DNA from: Dasypus novemcinctus
Taxonomy: Eukaryota > Chordata > Mammalia > Cingulata > Dasypodidae
Assembly: GCF_030445035.2 (NCBI RefSeq)
Contig: NC_080675.1
Coordinates: forward strand, 63,628,544-63,692,543
Length of the DNA stretch: 64,000 bases
Direction of reading: 5' to 3'
Positions 23,861 to 35,874 of the stretch are shown piece after piece. A program made the translations under genes and the position numbers. Every line of letters starts with the position of its first letter. Position 1 is the first letter of the stretch. Below the pieces are notes generated by a model. It did not search any database, was not told the DNA's origin, and was given only the letters and a program-made list of their open reading frames with translations.

Positions 23861-24760
23861 CAAAAATCAATAAAAATATAAAGACAATCTATTTTATTAA
23901 AAATATTAGTGAAAACATTAAATGTGCTGAAATAAACTTAAGTAGAAAATTGAATGACTTTTATAAAAATACTAAAAATCTACATTTAGGAATAAAACCT
24001 GGAATATTTATCATATTTTGAACAAAAAAATTAAATAATTTTTAAGATATATATTATCCTGAAATAATTTTTAAATTTTGCTGATTTCAATAAAAGTCCC
24101 ATTGGAGTTATTTTGGGAACTTTCCAATTTTATCTTAATGTTTATCTTGAATAATAACACTTACCTAAGCAAAAAAAATACTTGAATAGATATAATAAGA
24201 GAGCATGCTTGAGATACCAAATGTGGTTTACTAGCTAATAGGAATTAATCTCTCACTAAAAACAATTAGGAAATTTGCACACACACACACACATACACAC
24301 CCAGTTGATGGCAACTAGTAATGTAGTGAATTGCAAAAGCAAAAATGGAAGAAGGAAACTTGGACCAGTTGTTCCTCTGGGGACTACTGCTGATTCTTGA
24401 AAAGGTGGCTGATGGACTAAGAGCTATGCAGAGTTTATGACAATGTCATATAAATGGGGGAATAAAAGTTGTAATTCAGAGCTTGGTTACAAGGGGAGCA
24501 TTGATAAATTTTTCCTGCTTCATAGACTACACCCAAGAAGTAAGTGTGCACACAGAATGATTTAACTTTCAAGGGACTGGAGAAAATATTCAAATCTCAT
24601 TATTCCTTATAACTACGTAAGGGTATTTCAAGATTGCTAGCATTTCTAGTCTTACGCCTAAAGAAAAAGGAAATTCTTTCTGGAGGAACATAATATCCTT
24701 GGCTTCAAATGTCTTAAAATATGTATAAACAATGTACATCACTCAAGAAAGATCAACATA
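23861..24760. other. Unassigned DNA with short (CA)n
   Basis: No gene seen. A (CA)n microsatellite lies at 24279-24301. Confidence 0.5.
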
Positions 24761-24764
24761 TGTA

Positions 24765-24910
24765 GAACAAAAGCAGCACTGAGGCATTGAAGTTATCAGA
24801 TGCAGACTTTAAAATATCCATGTTGAATATGTTAAAGTATATAAAAGATGAAGTTGTGAACTTTAACAGAAAAGTGAAGAATATGAAGGAATAGAAAAAC
24901 TACGATAATA
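24765..24910 (+). mobile_element. Old L1/HAL1 ORF1-region fragment
   Basis: 'gaagttatcagatgcagac', 'tttaaaatatccatg' and 'aatatgttaaagtatataaaa' match the usual ORF1 region of HAL1-like or old L1 elements. It lies just upstream of L1-C and may be part of its target. Confidence 0.45.
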
Positions 24911-25130
24911 AAAATATCTCAGGGGGGTGGAGTCAAGATGGCAACAGAGTAAGGAGTGCCTGGAGTCAGCTCGTGAAGCAGGGCAGTTGGTGGTCACCCA
25001 GAGCTACCTAAAGCACCTGTTTGGAGGACCAAGGAGACCAGAGGAGTATCTTGCAACATTCTTGATAGTGTGGAAGGAAGAGACTACCCATCTGCAGGGA
25101 GGAATCATGAGTAGAGCCCTCCATGCTATG

Positions 25131-25890
25131 GAGGTTGGTGCCTGTGGTGTGCAAGCTGCCTCAGGAGCTATTCTGTGGTTGGAGTTGGAAGTTCCATTTA
25201 CCCCAATAAAAACGGGAGGAAAACACAGTGTGGCACTGACTTCAGTTACTGATTAGTGGATTGAGTGGGCTAAAGTAGACTCCTAGGAACAACTAAATTT
25301 TGAGCCAGTCCAGGTCAGAGGGAAGCTGGTGGCTGCCATTTTGACTCTGCCACAGGCCCAAAGGGAAGTGGCACTGACTGAAAATCACAGTGCTTGTAAG
25401 GGCCAGCTTCTTTCCACCCAGGTTGGATTGCAGGTCTAGCCTAAACCCCAGTCCCACCTCCAGCAGGGAGGAAGCTGGGGGACCTGCACCACCTCTCTGG
25501 GAAGCTGCAAGCCATGCCACAGAGGCTGGTGCCCATCTTATTCTAGGGGCACAAGCCACCTCAGCAGCTATTCTGTGGCTAGAGTTGGAAGCTCCATTTC
25601 TCATAAACGGTGGAGGAAGAGACATGTCCATTGACCTCGGCTACTGATTAGTGGACTCAGCTAGCTAAAGTATAATTTTAGAAACAGCTAGGATCTGAGC
25701 ATATCCAAACAAGAAAGAGTCTGGAAGCTGCCATTTCGACTCCACCACTTGACATGAGATGAATCCTGGCAGATTGAAATCCAGTGAAGTTAGGGATAGG
25801 CTTCTTTTCACCAAGATCGGACTGCAGCCCCACCTCCAGCAGATAGGTAGTGGGCAAGACCTGCACCAGGCTCTACAGGCAACTGCAAGT
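25131..25890 (+). repeat. Two ~390-bp tandem units in L1-C 5'UTR
   Basis: Units begin at 25131 ('gaggttggtgcc') and 25522 ('gaggctggtgcc'). Both run through 'aggagctattctgtgg', 'actgattagtgga', 'agctgccattt', 'ccagcttctttccaccc' or 'aggcttcttttcaccaa', and 'cccacctccagcag'. L1-F carries the matching pair on the minus strand at 47590-48290, so the duplication predates both insertions. Confidence 0.8.
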
Positions 25891-27139
25891 GCTCTCCACT
25901 GGCACAGGCTGAATAGTTGGACACCTGGGGCTGCATCCCCACATTCCAAGAAAATAGGAGAAGAGCTGGGTATCCTTGGCCTCTCCAGGCAATGGTAGTT
26001 TTCAGCCCACACAAACAGGTTCATTGAGTGCCTTCGAGCCTATCTCCACCCCTGTCCCCCCACAGGATAAGAGGGGGCTGGTGTTGCCTCAATCTCTCAA
26101 GGAAACTTCAGACAGTTTTGGGCTGCACAAGCCTGACTGTTGGGCACCTGTGGCTTCACCTCATCCCTAATGGGAGAAGAGATGAACTGTGTTTGTCCAG
26201 CCTCTCTGGGTAACTGCAGGTGCATTTGGCCCCCACACTCTGGACTGGTGGGTACTTGTGGACCCACCCTCACCTCCCAATAGAAAAGAAGGGGACTGGT
26301 CTTTCCACAGCCTTTATGGGCAACAGACATTCAGCCTGCATGGACTGGACTATTGGATGCTGGTGAATCCACCCCCACTCCTAACAGGATAGGAGGGGTC
26401 TGGTGTCTCCACAACCTCTCTGGACAATGGTGGGTACTTTCAGCCAACAGAGAATGAACTGTCATGTGCCCATGGATCCAACCCTATGCCTTAATAGGAT
26501 AGAAGGGGGCTGGTGTTTCCTCAGCCTCTCCAGGCAACAGCAGGTATTCTCAGCCTAAAGGGACTGGACTGTTGAGCATCCATAGAACCACCACTACCAC
26601 CCAATAGATTGGGAGGGGGCTGGTGCTTCCTCAGCCTATCCAGGCAATGGTAGGTACTTTCAGCCTACAGGACTGAACTGTTGAGGATTTGTGGTTCTGT
26701 TCCCACCTCCAGAAAGGCAGAAAGAACTATACTCCCTAAGCATCTCAGGGCAACTGCAGGCATATTTGGCACACAGAGATTAGATTGTTGGGCGCTCCAG
26801 AGGGTCCATTCCCACCCCCAGCAGAGAGAGGGTCTGGTGCTACATCAGTTTACCTGAGCAACTGTGGTCATTCTGGACTGACACAGCACAGATTGCTTAA
26901 AAAACTATAGCTCCATCCCTGCCTAAGTTAGGGGAGGAAGAGGTGTGCAGCTTTATCAGTGTCTCTGGGTGACTACAGTCTTGTTGTGCCCAATATGGAT
27001 TATTATACAAAGCTGTAGCTCTTCCCTACTCCTGACAGAGGAGAAAGGTAGGAGAAGCTTCATTGCTTTCTGGGGTAACATGGGCAGCTTCAGCCTCCAT
27101 AGCACCAACTACATCCTTGGCTCCTACTACATAACCAGC
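25843..27139 (+). repeat. About twelve ~110-bp tandem monomers in L1-C 5'UTR
   Basis: Units start near 25843, 25954, 26067, 26175, 26284, 26389, 26499, 26608, 26712, 26823, 26930 and 27037, 103-113 bp each. Common order: a purine opening such as 'ataggaggggtctggtgt', 'cagcctctccaggcaa', 'ttcagcc', 'gactggactgttg', then a C-rich end such as 'cccaccccca'. Copies differ at many sites, so the array is old. Tandem monomers in an L1 5'UTR are known as promoter units in mouse; that these act as promoters is inference. Confidence 0.85.
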
Positions 27140-27221
27140 AAGGGAGAAAAGATAAGAAATCCCTAAACCAAAGGGAGAAAGTGCACCCAGAGTAAATACA
27201 TCTATCAAGCCAGATACAAAA

Positions 27222-28145
27222 ATGACAACAAAAAATTACAATCCATACCAAGAAATAGGAAGAGATGGCCCAATAAAGGAACAAGATATACGTATGGATG
27301 ATGTAAAGGAGTTGAGACAATTAATCCTAGATGTTCAAACAAATCTCCTTAATAAATTCAATGAGATGGCTAAAGAGTTTAAGAATATTAAGAAGATATT
27401 GGATGAGCACAAAGAAGAATTTGAAAGCATACATAGAAAAATAGCAGGCTTTATGGGAATGAAAGGTGCAATAAATGATATTAAAAATACACTGGAGGCA
27501 TATACCAGCCAATTTGAGGAAGCAGAGGAAAGGATCGGCAAGCTCCAAGACATGGCCTCGAAAAGCAAATGAACAAAGGAACAGATGAAGAAAAGAATGG
27601 AAAAAATTGAACAGGGTCTCAGGGAATTAAGTGGCAACAAGATACATGCAATCATACATGTTATGGGTGTCCCAGAAGAAGAAGAAAAGGGAAAAGGGGC
27701 AGAAGGAATATTCGAAGAAATAATGGTGGAAAATTTCCCAACTGTATTGAAGGACATAGATATCCATGTCCAAGAAGCACAACATACTCCCATCCAGATA
27801 AATCCAAATAGACCAACTCCAATACACATACTAATTAGAATGTCAAATGTCAGAGACAAAGAGAGAATTCTGAGAGCAGCAAGAGAAAAGCAATGCATAA
27901 CATATAAGGGATACTCAATAAGATTAAGTGCCAATTTCTCATCAGAAACCATGGAGGGAAGAAGGCAGTGGTATGATATATTTAAGATACTGCAGAAGAA
28001 AAACTGCCAGTCAAGAATTTTATACCCAGCAAGATTATCTTTTAAAAATGAGGGTGAGATTAGAATATTCACAGATAAACAGAAACTGAGAGAGTTTATA
28101 AAAAAAAGACCAGCTTTGCAGGAAATACTAAAGGGAGGATTATAG
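27222..28145 (+). pseudogene. L1-C ORF1, frameshifted
   Basis: Begins MTTKNYNPYQEIGRDGPIKE. The coiled coil spans about residues 25-110 (FNEMAKEFKNIKKILDEHKE, GMKGAINDIKNTLEAY). A stop at 27570-27572 ends the first reading part after DMASKSK, and the rest reads on from 27585 through the RRM-type VMGVPEEEEKGKGAEGIFEE and the C-terminal domain (SSETMEGRRQWYDIFKIL, SRILYPARLSF), ending with TAG at 28143-28145. Only one frameshift/stop separates it from a full-length protein of about 307 residues, so ORF1 is much better kept than ORF2. Confidence 0.88.
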
Positions 28146-29209
28146 CCTGAAAAGAAAAGATGAGAGAGAGGCCTAGAAGAGAGTCTAAAATGACAACTGT
28201 ATCAATAACAGTAACTAAAATGTCAAATATGAAAGTGGGGCAAGATGGCATATGAGTAAATACACCATAATCATCTCTCCCACAAAGGACCAGCTGTGTG
28301 GTGATGGAGTCTTGCTGGAGGAGGCTTTTTCAGGAATCTGCAGGGCAGGAGGTGTCTGGAGGTCAATCTGGAGAGACTGCAGCAGAATTGGTACTTGCTC
28401 AAGGTAGAACTGTGCATTTCTAACACTGAACTCAGAAGCCATGGTAAGGTAAATCCCTTCCCCCTAGGACTAAGAACCCTGGCATTCACTGAGAACTGCT
28501 GGTTGTGGGGTGGAGTTTCCAAGCCCCATGTTCCCCAAATGTGTGAACTCCAAGCCTGTGTCCCCTGAATCCCCATTGCAAACATTTCACAGACGTACAT
28601 ACCCTAAGTCCACATCCTCCTGGTCCTCTGTTACCCAAGCCCAGCGCTCCCAGAAATCCAGCATTGCCCTACCCCTCCAGTCTCAGACTAACTCCGGGAG
28701 TGAGAAGGCTTAGGTGGAAGGTGCAGAGGGACCCAGGAGTGCAGGTTCACTTTTCTGGTCTCCCCCTTTTATTGAGTTTGGAGGAGCATATCAGCTGACT
28801 TGGGGAGAACCTAGGAAGAGAGGAGAGGCGAATCTGCTGAGAGAGCTCAATTTACCTAAATACCCTGGGATAGGAAATTGGTCTGGGAAAAGGTGGAGTC
28901 AGAAAATTAACCAGCCCCTCTGTAGCAAACTGAAGGGAGAGGGACAGCAGAACATGCTTTACAGGCTTCCAATAGCATATTTAGGGTTCCTGGCAAGGAG
29001 TGGGTGCTCTCTCAAGAAACTGAGACATTATTTTTTGAGTTGGGTTGGTTCACCAGGGACCCATTTGAATTTCCTGTTGGAGCCCTCACACAGCCTTCCC
29101 GCTTCCTTGGGAGAGACGTAAGTGAGAAAGGGAGAAAGGGGGAAGGTCAGACTCCTAAGCAGTTTATTCAATTGCAAAGAAGATTCCTTGCCTGAGGCCT
29201 TGTCTGGTC

Positions 29210-29830
29210 TTTTTTCTTTGTTCAATTTCTTATTTTTCCTTCCTTTTTATCCCCTCCACTGCCCTTTTTTTCTTTCTCTCTCTCTCTCTTTTTTTTTTGC
29301 TTGCTTCCCACCCCCCCTTCCCTTTTTTTTTTTCTTTTGTTATATTAGGTGCTGCAGGCAACATTTCTTATTTGCTGTGCTTCCTCATCCTCAATTTCCT
29401 CTTTTCTGTGTGTACTGATTTTGGCTACCAATGCCATCCCCTTTCCTTTATATCATTCTCTCCTCCATAATTTATGGTTTCTGTTACATTCCACTTCTCT
29501 TTGTTTAGCTCCCAATATTTCTGAATTTTTACCTCTAATACCTCAAATCTTTTTTGTATTGTTTATTCACTCTTTATATTATTGTCCTTTCTTTTCTTTT
29601 TTCCCTCTCTCCTGACTACACTGGTCTTTTAATTCATACTATATTCCTCCCCATATTCACTTTTCTATCTTATTATAGGTACTACACTTTTTTATAGTTA
29701 TAACTATACACAGCTTAATCAGTTAAATATCATTCTCCTAGATCTCACATGGTTCTTCTGCTAACATTCACTATCAATACTACTATTATAATTTTATTTT
29801 CTTACCCCTTTTGCTTTCTCTGGACCTAAT
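29210..29830 (+). repeat. Pyrimidine-rich tract in L1-B 5'UTR
   Basis: Equivalent to 9160-9690 in L1-A. Includes a CT/T-run at 29275-29300 and C/T-runs to 29340. Plus-strand ORFs here are low-complexity artefacts. Confidence 0.8.
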
Positions 29831-29984
29831 ATTTTCCTTCAAGGGAACTTAGCCAACAATAAGAAATAGAATAAGAAGAACAAAGTGACAAAGAGAAGAC
29901 TTAACATGCGCACAAAAACAACAACTAATTAAACCCAAGACTAGATGAAGAAGATAATCAACAGAATAAACCCAACAAGATAAA

Positions 29985-30936
29985 ATGATGACCAGACAGC
30001 AACAAAAAACTACAGACCATACCAATAATCAGGAAAACATGGCCCAATCCAATGAACAAACTAAAAACCAGGAAGAGAAGTGGGACATCGAACAAGTAAT
30101 TAAAGCTCTCAAAACATATGTATCATGGACCAATTCAATGAAGTGAAGGAAGAGATTAAGTATATTAAGAAAACACTTGGGGACTATACAGAAGAAATTG
30201 TGATTATGCACAAAAAGATCATGGATATGATAGGGATCAATAGCACAATCCAAGAAATCAAAAATACACTCTCAGCAAATAACAGCAGAATTGAAGAGGC
30301 AGAGGAAATAATTAGTGATGTGGAAGACAGTACATCTGAAATCAAACAGATAGTAGGATTATTGATAAAAAGATAGAAAAATCCAGCAGGGACTTAGGGA
30401 CCTGAATGACAATGCAAAACACACAAACATATGCATTATAGGCATCCCAGAAGGAGAAGAGAAGACAAAGGGGACAGAAGAAATGTTGGAGGAAATAATG
30501 GCTGAAAACTCCCAAACCTATTGAGGGAGGTGCATGTACATGTCCAGGAGGCACAATGCACCCCAAACAGCATAAATCCCAACAGGCCTACCCCAAAACA
30601 TATATTTGTCAAGTTATCCAATGCACAAGACAAAGAGAAGATACTAAAAGCACAAGAGAAAAGAGAACCATCACATACAAGGGAAGCTCCATAATATTAA
30701 GTGCTGATCTCTCATCTGAAACCATGGAGGCAAGAAGGCAGTGGTATGACATAGTCAAGGTACTAAAAGAAAAGAATTTCCAATGAAGAATACTCTATCC
30801 AGCAAAGCTAGCATTCAAAAATGATGGAAAGTTCAAAATATTCACAGATAAATAGAAATTAAGAGAGTATGCCAATGAGAAACCTGCCCTTCAGGAAATA
30901 CTAAAGGGAATTTTGCAGGAGGAAAGAAACAAATAA
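29985..30936 (+). pseudogene. L1-B ORF1, several frameshifts
   Basis: Begins MMTRQQQKTTDHTNNQENMA. A frameshift near 30115-30125 moves the coiled coil (FNEVKEEIKYIKKTLGDYTE) to another frame. The RRM-type and C-terminal parts (SSETMEARRQWYDIVKVLKE) sit in further frames, and the last in-frame stop is TAA at 30934-30936. Same lineage as L1-A ORF1 in wording (NEVKEEI..IKKTLG) and different from L1-C. Confidence 0.85.
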
Positions 30937-31034
30937 GAGAGACAGACTTGGAGGAGAGTGTAAGAACAACTATAACTACAAAAAGAGAAAAAAAAACAAA
31001 AACAACATATGACAAACAGAAATCCACAGAAAAT

Positions 31035-34000
31035 ATGGCTAATATAAGTAATTCCTTAAAAATATTAATACTGAATGTCAATGGATTAAACCCACTTGTC
31101 AAGAGACTCAGATTGGAAGGTTGGATAAGGAAATATGATCCATCTATATGTTGTCTACAAGAAACACATCCCAGGGATTCAAGGAGATTGAAAGTGGATG
31201 GCTGGAAAACAATCTTACAGGCAAACAAAAACCAAAAAAGGGCAGGTGTAACCATATTAATATCAGACAAAATAGACTTTAAATGAAAAACTGTTTATAT
31301 TAGTGAAAGGGATAATCTTTCAAGAAGGAAGAGCAATCATAAACACTTATGCTCCTAACAAAGGTGACTCCAAGTACGTGAGGCAAACAATGGAGAAACT
31401 AAGTGAAGGTAATAGATGCCTCTACAATTGTAGTGGGGGACGTTAACACACCACTATCACCATTGGACAGAACATCTCAAAAGAGAATCAGTAAAGAAAC
31501 AAAGATTTTGAGCAATATACTAGAGGATCTGAACCTAATAGACATATACAGAACATGACACCCAAATTCAGCAGGATATATATTTTTCTCAAGTGCACAT
31601 GGATCATTCTCCAAGGTAGACCACATGCTAGGCCACAAAGTCTCGATGAATTCAGAAAGACTGAAATCATACAAAAAATTTCTCTGAACACAGTGGAATG
31701 AAGTTGGAAATCTGCAAGGGCCAGAGACCCAGAGTTGGCACCAAGATATGGGAGCTAAACAGCACACTTTTAGAAAGACAGTGTATCAAGGAGGAAATAA
31801 CAGAAATTAATAACTACTTTGAAACTAATGAAAATGATAACACAATATATCAAAACTTATGGAATGCAGAAAAAGCTGTACTGAGAGGGAAATTCATAGC
31901 CATAAATTCATACATCATAAAAGAAGAAAGAGCTAAAAGTGAAGAACTAACTGCACAATTGGAGGAAGTAGTAAAAAAACAACAAACTAACTTCAAAGGA
32001 AGAAGAAAGAAATAACAAAGATCAGAGCAGAACTAAATGAAATAGAAAATAGGAAAGTACTTGAAAAAATAAACAAAACAAAGAGCTGGTCCTTTGAGAA
32101 TATCAATAAAATTGACAAACCCTTAGCTAACAAAGAAAAAAAGAGAGAAGATGCAAATACATAAAATAAGAAATGTGAAGGGTGATATCACCACTGACCC
32201 CACTGAAATAAAGACTATCATAAGAGGGTATTTTGAAAACCTATATTACAATAAAAAAGACAATTTAGAGGAAATGGACAAATTCCTTGAAACACACAAG
32301 CAGCCTACATTGACAAAAGAAGAAATTCATGAACTCAACAGACCAATCACAAGTAACATGACTGAATTAGTCATCAAAAACCTCCCACTGAAGAAGAGTC
32401 CTGGGCCAGATGGTTTCACAGGTGAATTCTACCAAACATTCTGGAAAGAAATAACACCAATCTTGCTTAAACTCTTCCAAACAATTGAAATAGAAGGAAC
32501 ATTGCCTAACTCATGGTATGATGCCAGCATTACCCTAATACCAAAGCCAAACAAAGATACCACAAGAAAGGAAAATTGTAGACCAATTTCTCTAATGAAC
32601 CTAGATGTGAAAATCCTCAACAAAATACTTGCTAATCATATTCAACAACACATTAAACAAATTATACACCATGACCAAATGGGTTTCATTCCTGGTATAT
32701 AAGGATGGTTCAACATAAGAAAAATCAATTAATGTAATACACCACATAAACAGATTAAAGGGAAAAACAAGTCACATGATCATATCTATAGATGCAGAAA
32801 AAGCATTTGACACAATACAGCACCCTTTCTTGATAAAAACACTGCAAAAGATAGGAATAGAAGGAAACTTTCTGAACATGATAAAGGGTATATATGAAAA
32901 ACCTAGAGCTAACATCATTTACAATGATGAAATCCTAAAATCTTTCCTTCTAAGATCAGGAACAAGACAAGGATGCCCACTATCACCCCTTCTATTTAGC
33001 ATTGTGTTAGAAGTACTTGCTCAAGCACTGCGGCAAGAACTAGATATAAAAGTGATCCAAATAGGAAAGGAAGAAGTCAAAATTTAACTATTTGCAGATG
33101 GCATGATCCTATATATAGAAAGCCCTGAGAACTCTACAACAAAGCTTATAGAACTTATAAATGAGTTCAGTAAAGTAGCAGGGTATAAGATCAATGCACA
33201 AAAATCAGTAGCGTTTCTGTACACTGATGATGAACAATATGAGGAGGAAATCAAGAAACAAATACCATTTATAATAGTAAACCAAAAAATCAAGTATCTA
33301 TGAATAAATTTAACCAAAAATGTAAAAGAATTATACACAGAAAACTGCACAAAACTTTTCAAGGAAATCAAAGAAGACCTAAATAAATGGAAGAATATTC
33401 CCTTTTCATGGATAGGAAGACTAAATATTATTAAGATGTCTATCCTACTAAAACTGATCTACAGATTCAATGCAATCCCAATAAAAATCAACACAGCATT
33501 TTTTAATGAACTAGAAAAACTAACTATGAAATTTATTTGGAAAGGAAAGAAGCCCCGAATAGCAAAGCCATACTGAAAAAGAAAATTGAAACCAGAGGAA
33601 TCACACTACCAGACTTCAAAACATACTACAAAGCTATAGTAGTGAAAATGGTGTGGTATTGGCACAAAGATAGACACATTGACCAATGGAACTGAATTGA
33701 GAGTTTTGATATAGATCTTCATATATACAGTCATTTGACATTTGACAAGGCCACTAAGCTCAATCAACTGGGAGATAATGGCCTCTTCAACAAATGGTGC
33801 CTAGAGAATTGGATATCCATATGCAAAAGAAGGAAAGAGGTTTACCATCTCACACCTAATACAAAAATCAACTCAAGATGGAGCAAAGATCTAAATGTAA
33901 GTGCAAAGACTCTAAAGACCTTGGAGAACAATGTAGGGAAACATCTACAAGATCTTGTAATAGGAATGGCTTCATGAACCTCACACCCAAAGCATGAACA

Positions 34001-34804
34001 GCAAAAGAACAAATAGGTAAATGGGACTTTCTCAAAATTAAAGCCTTTTGCACCTCAAAGGAGTTTTTCATGAAAGTGAAAAGAGAGCCTACCCAATGGG
34101 AGAAAATATTTGGTAACCATATATCTGATAGGAGACTTATATCCTGCATATATAAAGAACTCCTATATCTTGAAAATAAAAAGACAAACAACCCATTTAT
34201 AAAATGGGAGAAGATTTGAACAGACACTTCTCCAAAGAAGAAATATAAATGACTAAAAAGCACATGAAAAAATGCTCAAAATCACTAGCTATTAGAGAAA
34301 TGCAAATCAAAACTACAATGAGATACCATCTTACTCCCATAAGACTGGCAGCTATAAAAAACCTAGAAGACTACAATTGCTGGAGAGGATGTGGAGGAAT
34401 GGGGACACTCATCCACTGCTGGTGGGAATGCAGAAGGACCCAACCATTCTGGAGGACAGTTTGGCAGTTTCTCAAAAAGTTAGCTATAGACTTGCCATAT
34501 GGCCTGCAATTCCACTGCTGGGTATAAACCCAGAAGATGTGATATGTGCATATATCACTTTGTGTGAACACCAATGTTCATAGCATTATTCACTATTGCC
34601 AAAAGTTGGAATCAACCCAAATGCCCAACAATGGATAAATGGATAAATAAAATGTGGTATATACATACAATTGAATACTATTTAGCTATAAGAAGGAATA
34701 CAATACAAACACATGTGATAACATGGATGAATCTTGAGGACCTTATGTTGAGTGAAGCAAGCCAGGCATTGAAGAACAAATACTACATGACCTCTCTGAT
34801 ATGA
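31035..34804 (+). pseudogene. L1-B ORF2, stops plus FADD-to-FADG change
   Basis: About 3.77 kb, normal length. The endonuclease begins MANISNSLKILILNVNGLN and has the CCLQETH active-site segment. RT motifs follow: [14 protein letters not shown] (from about 32388), [16 protein letters not shown] (32785), [13 protein letters not shown] (32960). At the catalytic box the sequence reads FADG (33091-33102), the second Asp lost, with a stop TAA at 33085-33087 just before it. The C-terminal Cys/His knuckle is still legible ([18 protein letters not shown], about 34378-34432). The C-terminus ends ..MTSLI at 34804. Multiple frame changes occur elsewhere. Confidence 0.9.
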
Positions 34805-35874
34805 AACAAGCAAACAGAACTGTCCCAGAAAGCTAAAGACTGGAAGATAGGCTTAAAGGAATTTGTGGGGGAGAGAAAGATTATGAGCTGAGGCCTACAT
34901 GGGTGAAGTCTATGATAAGCAGGAGGTAAGTATTTGTACAGGGAAGGGATAAGATGGGGGCATAAGGATACCTTTGGGTGGGATTTTGTGGGCTCGAGGG
35001 GGTCCTTGGGTTGGGCAAATGGGTCATATGACCCAAGGAATTGGGGGGAGGAGTGGGGAGACAGTTGAATATGGGAGAATGTCAGGTATATGGTTGAAAC
35101 AATACTGTTGAGTTAGCTCTTTAGAAAACATAATAAGGAAGGATCATGTGTTTAAGGTGCTTAAGGGGGGCATCTGGTACAGCGGTAAGCTTCTAGGGAC
35201 TATGTGAGTGCTCATTTTGTCATAGTGTGCTATATATTTGGGTAGAGATCCATACAGGGAGTGTGAAGGTGTACCCACATCCTGGGAAGCCTGATGCACC
35301 CAAATAGAGGGAATTGTGTCTCTCAAGAGAATTGCTGGCTCCCAATTAGTTAGGGCAGTCTAGTATGTCAAGCCCTCAGCATTGTTGCAGTATCTGTAAA
35401 TTTGGTCCCTCAAGTAGTGAAGATTGATTGTCATGGTGTGCCCTGAGGGGAGGGGGACAGAGGTATAGTATAGATGGAAGCAGGATGACTAGGGGTAATG
35501 GAAGTGCTTCACAAGATCGTGCAATGATGGGTATAGGACATGTTAACTTACAATTAAATTGTATTAAAGTCTGTAAACTAAAATGTAAAACAATGTAAAA
35601 TATAAGGAAACTAAAAATCTAGAAATTCATACAGTCTAAAATATAAACCATAATGTAAACCAAAATAGAACCATGCTTGATAGCTATGTTTCAAAATCTG
35701 TACATCAGCTGCAGCAAATATAACATGAACATGTAAAAAGATCATGGCTGGGGAAAGGGGAAAAGGGTTTGAAGTTGGAAATCTGGGAGTTACCTATTTT
35801 GTGTATGTGAATTACTGTGATCTAAAACTTTTTTGAAGACAAAATTAAAAATTAGAAAAAAAAAAGAAAGGATG

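Larger units (their letters stand above)
24925..28234 (+). mobile_element. LINE-1 element C, 5' half (5'UTR and ORF1)
   Basis: Starts at 'ggagtcaagatggcaac'. It has a 2.3-kb 5'UTR made of tandem repeats, then ORF1, then the ORF1-ORF2 spacer, where it is cut by L1-B. The other half resumes at about 37990 with the spacer and ORF2, in the same orientation. ORF1 and 5'UTR match L1-F (minus strand, 46310-48337) and not L1-A/B. Confidence 0.9.
28235..35870 (+). mobile_element. LINE-1 element B, near full length, nested in L1-C
   Basis: Starts at 'gtggggcaagatggcat', the typical L1 opening. Layout: 5'UTR 28235-29984 (with the pyrimidine-rich tract), ORF1, ORF2, 3'UTR with G-rich runs (34996-35060, 35745-35770), and an A-rich end at about 35838-35872. 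It lies in the ORF1-ORF2 spacer of L1-C. Similar sequence 'caaatatgaaag' (28224-28235) and 'caaataataaaatgag' (37975-37990) could be the decayed target-site duplication, but only if the X-repeat after L1-B is part of the inserted unit. Confidence 0.92.

Noticed and set aside
24927..25256. 109-codon plus-strand ORF and other ORFs to 27208
   Set aside because: They lie in the tandem-repeat 5'UTR of L1-C and change from unit to unit, so they are not a conserved protein.
25843..27139. Regular repeats considered as a CRISPR array or satellite
   Set aside because: Units are contiguous, about 110 bp, diverged and joined to L1 ORF1. There are no spacers, and the context is mammalian.
27335..28072. 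245-codon minus-strand ORF, and similar ones at 9874-10200 and 46553-47098
   Set aside because: They are exact antisense shadows of L1 ORF1 and have no family signature.
28235..35870. Possibility that L1-B or L1-A is still active
   Set aside because: Both have many stops and frameshifts in ORF1 and ORF2, and L1-B has lost a catalytic Asp.
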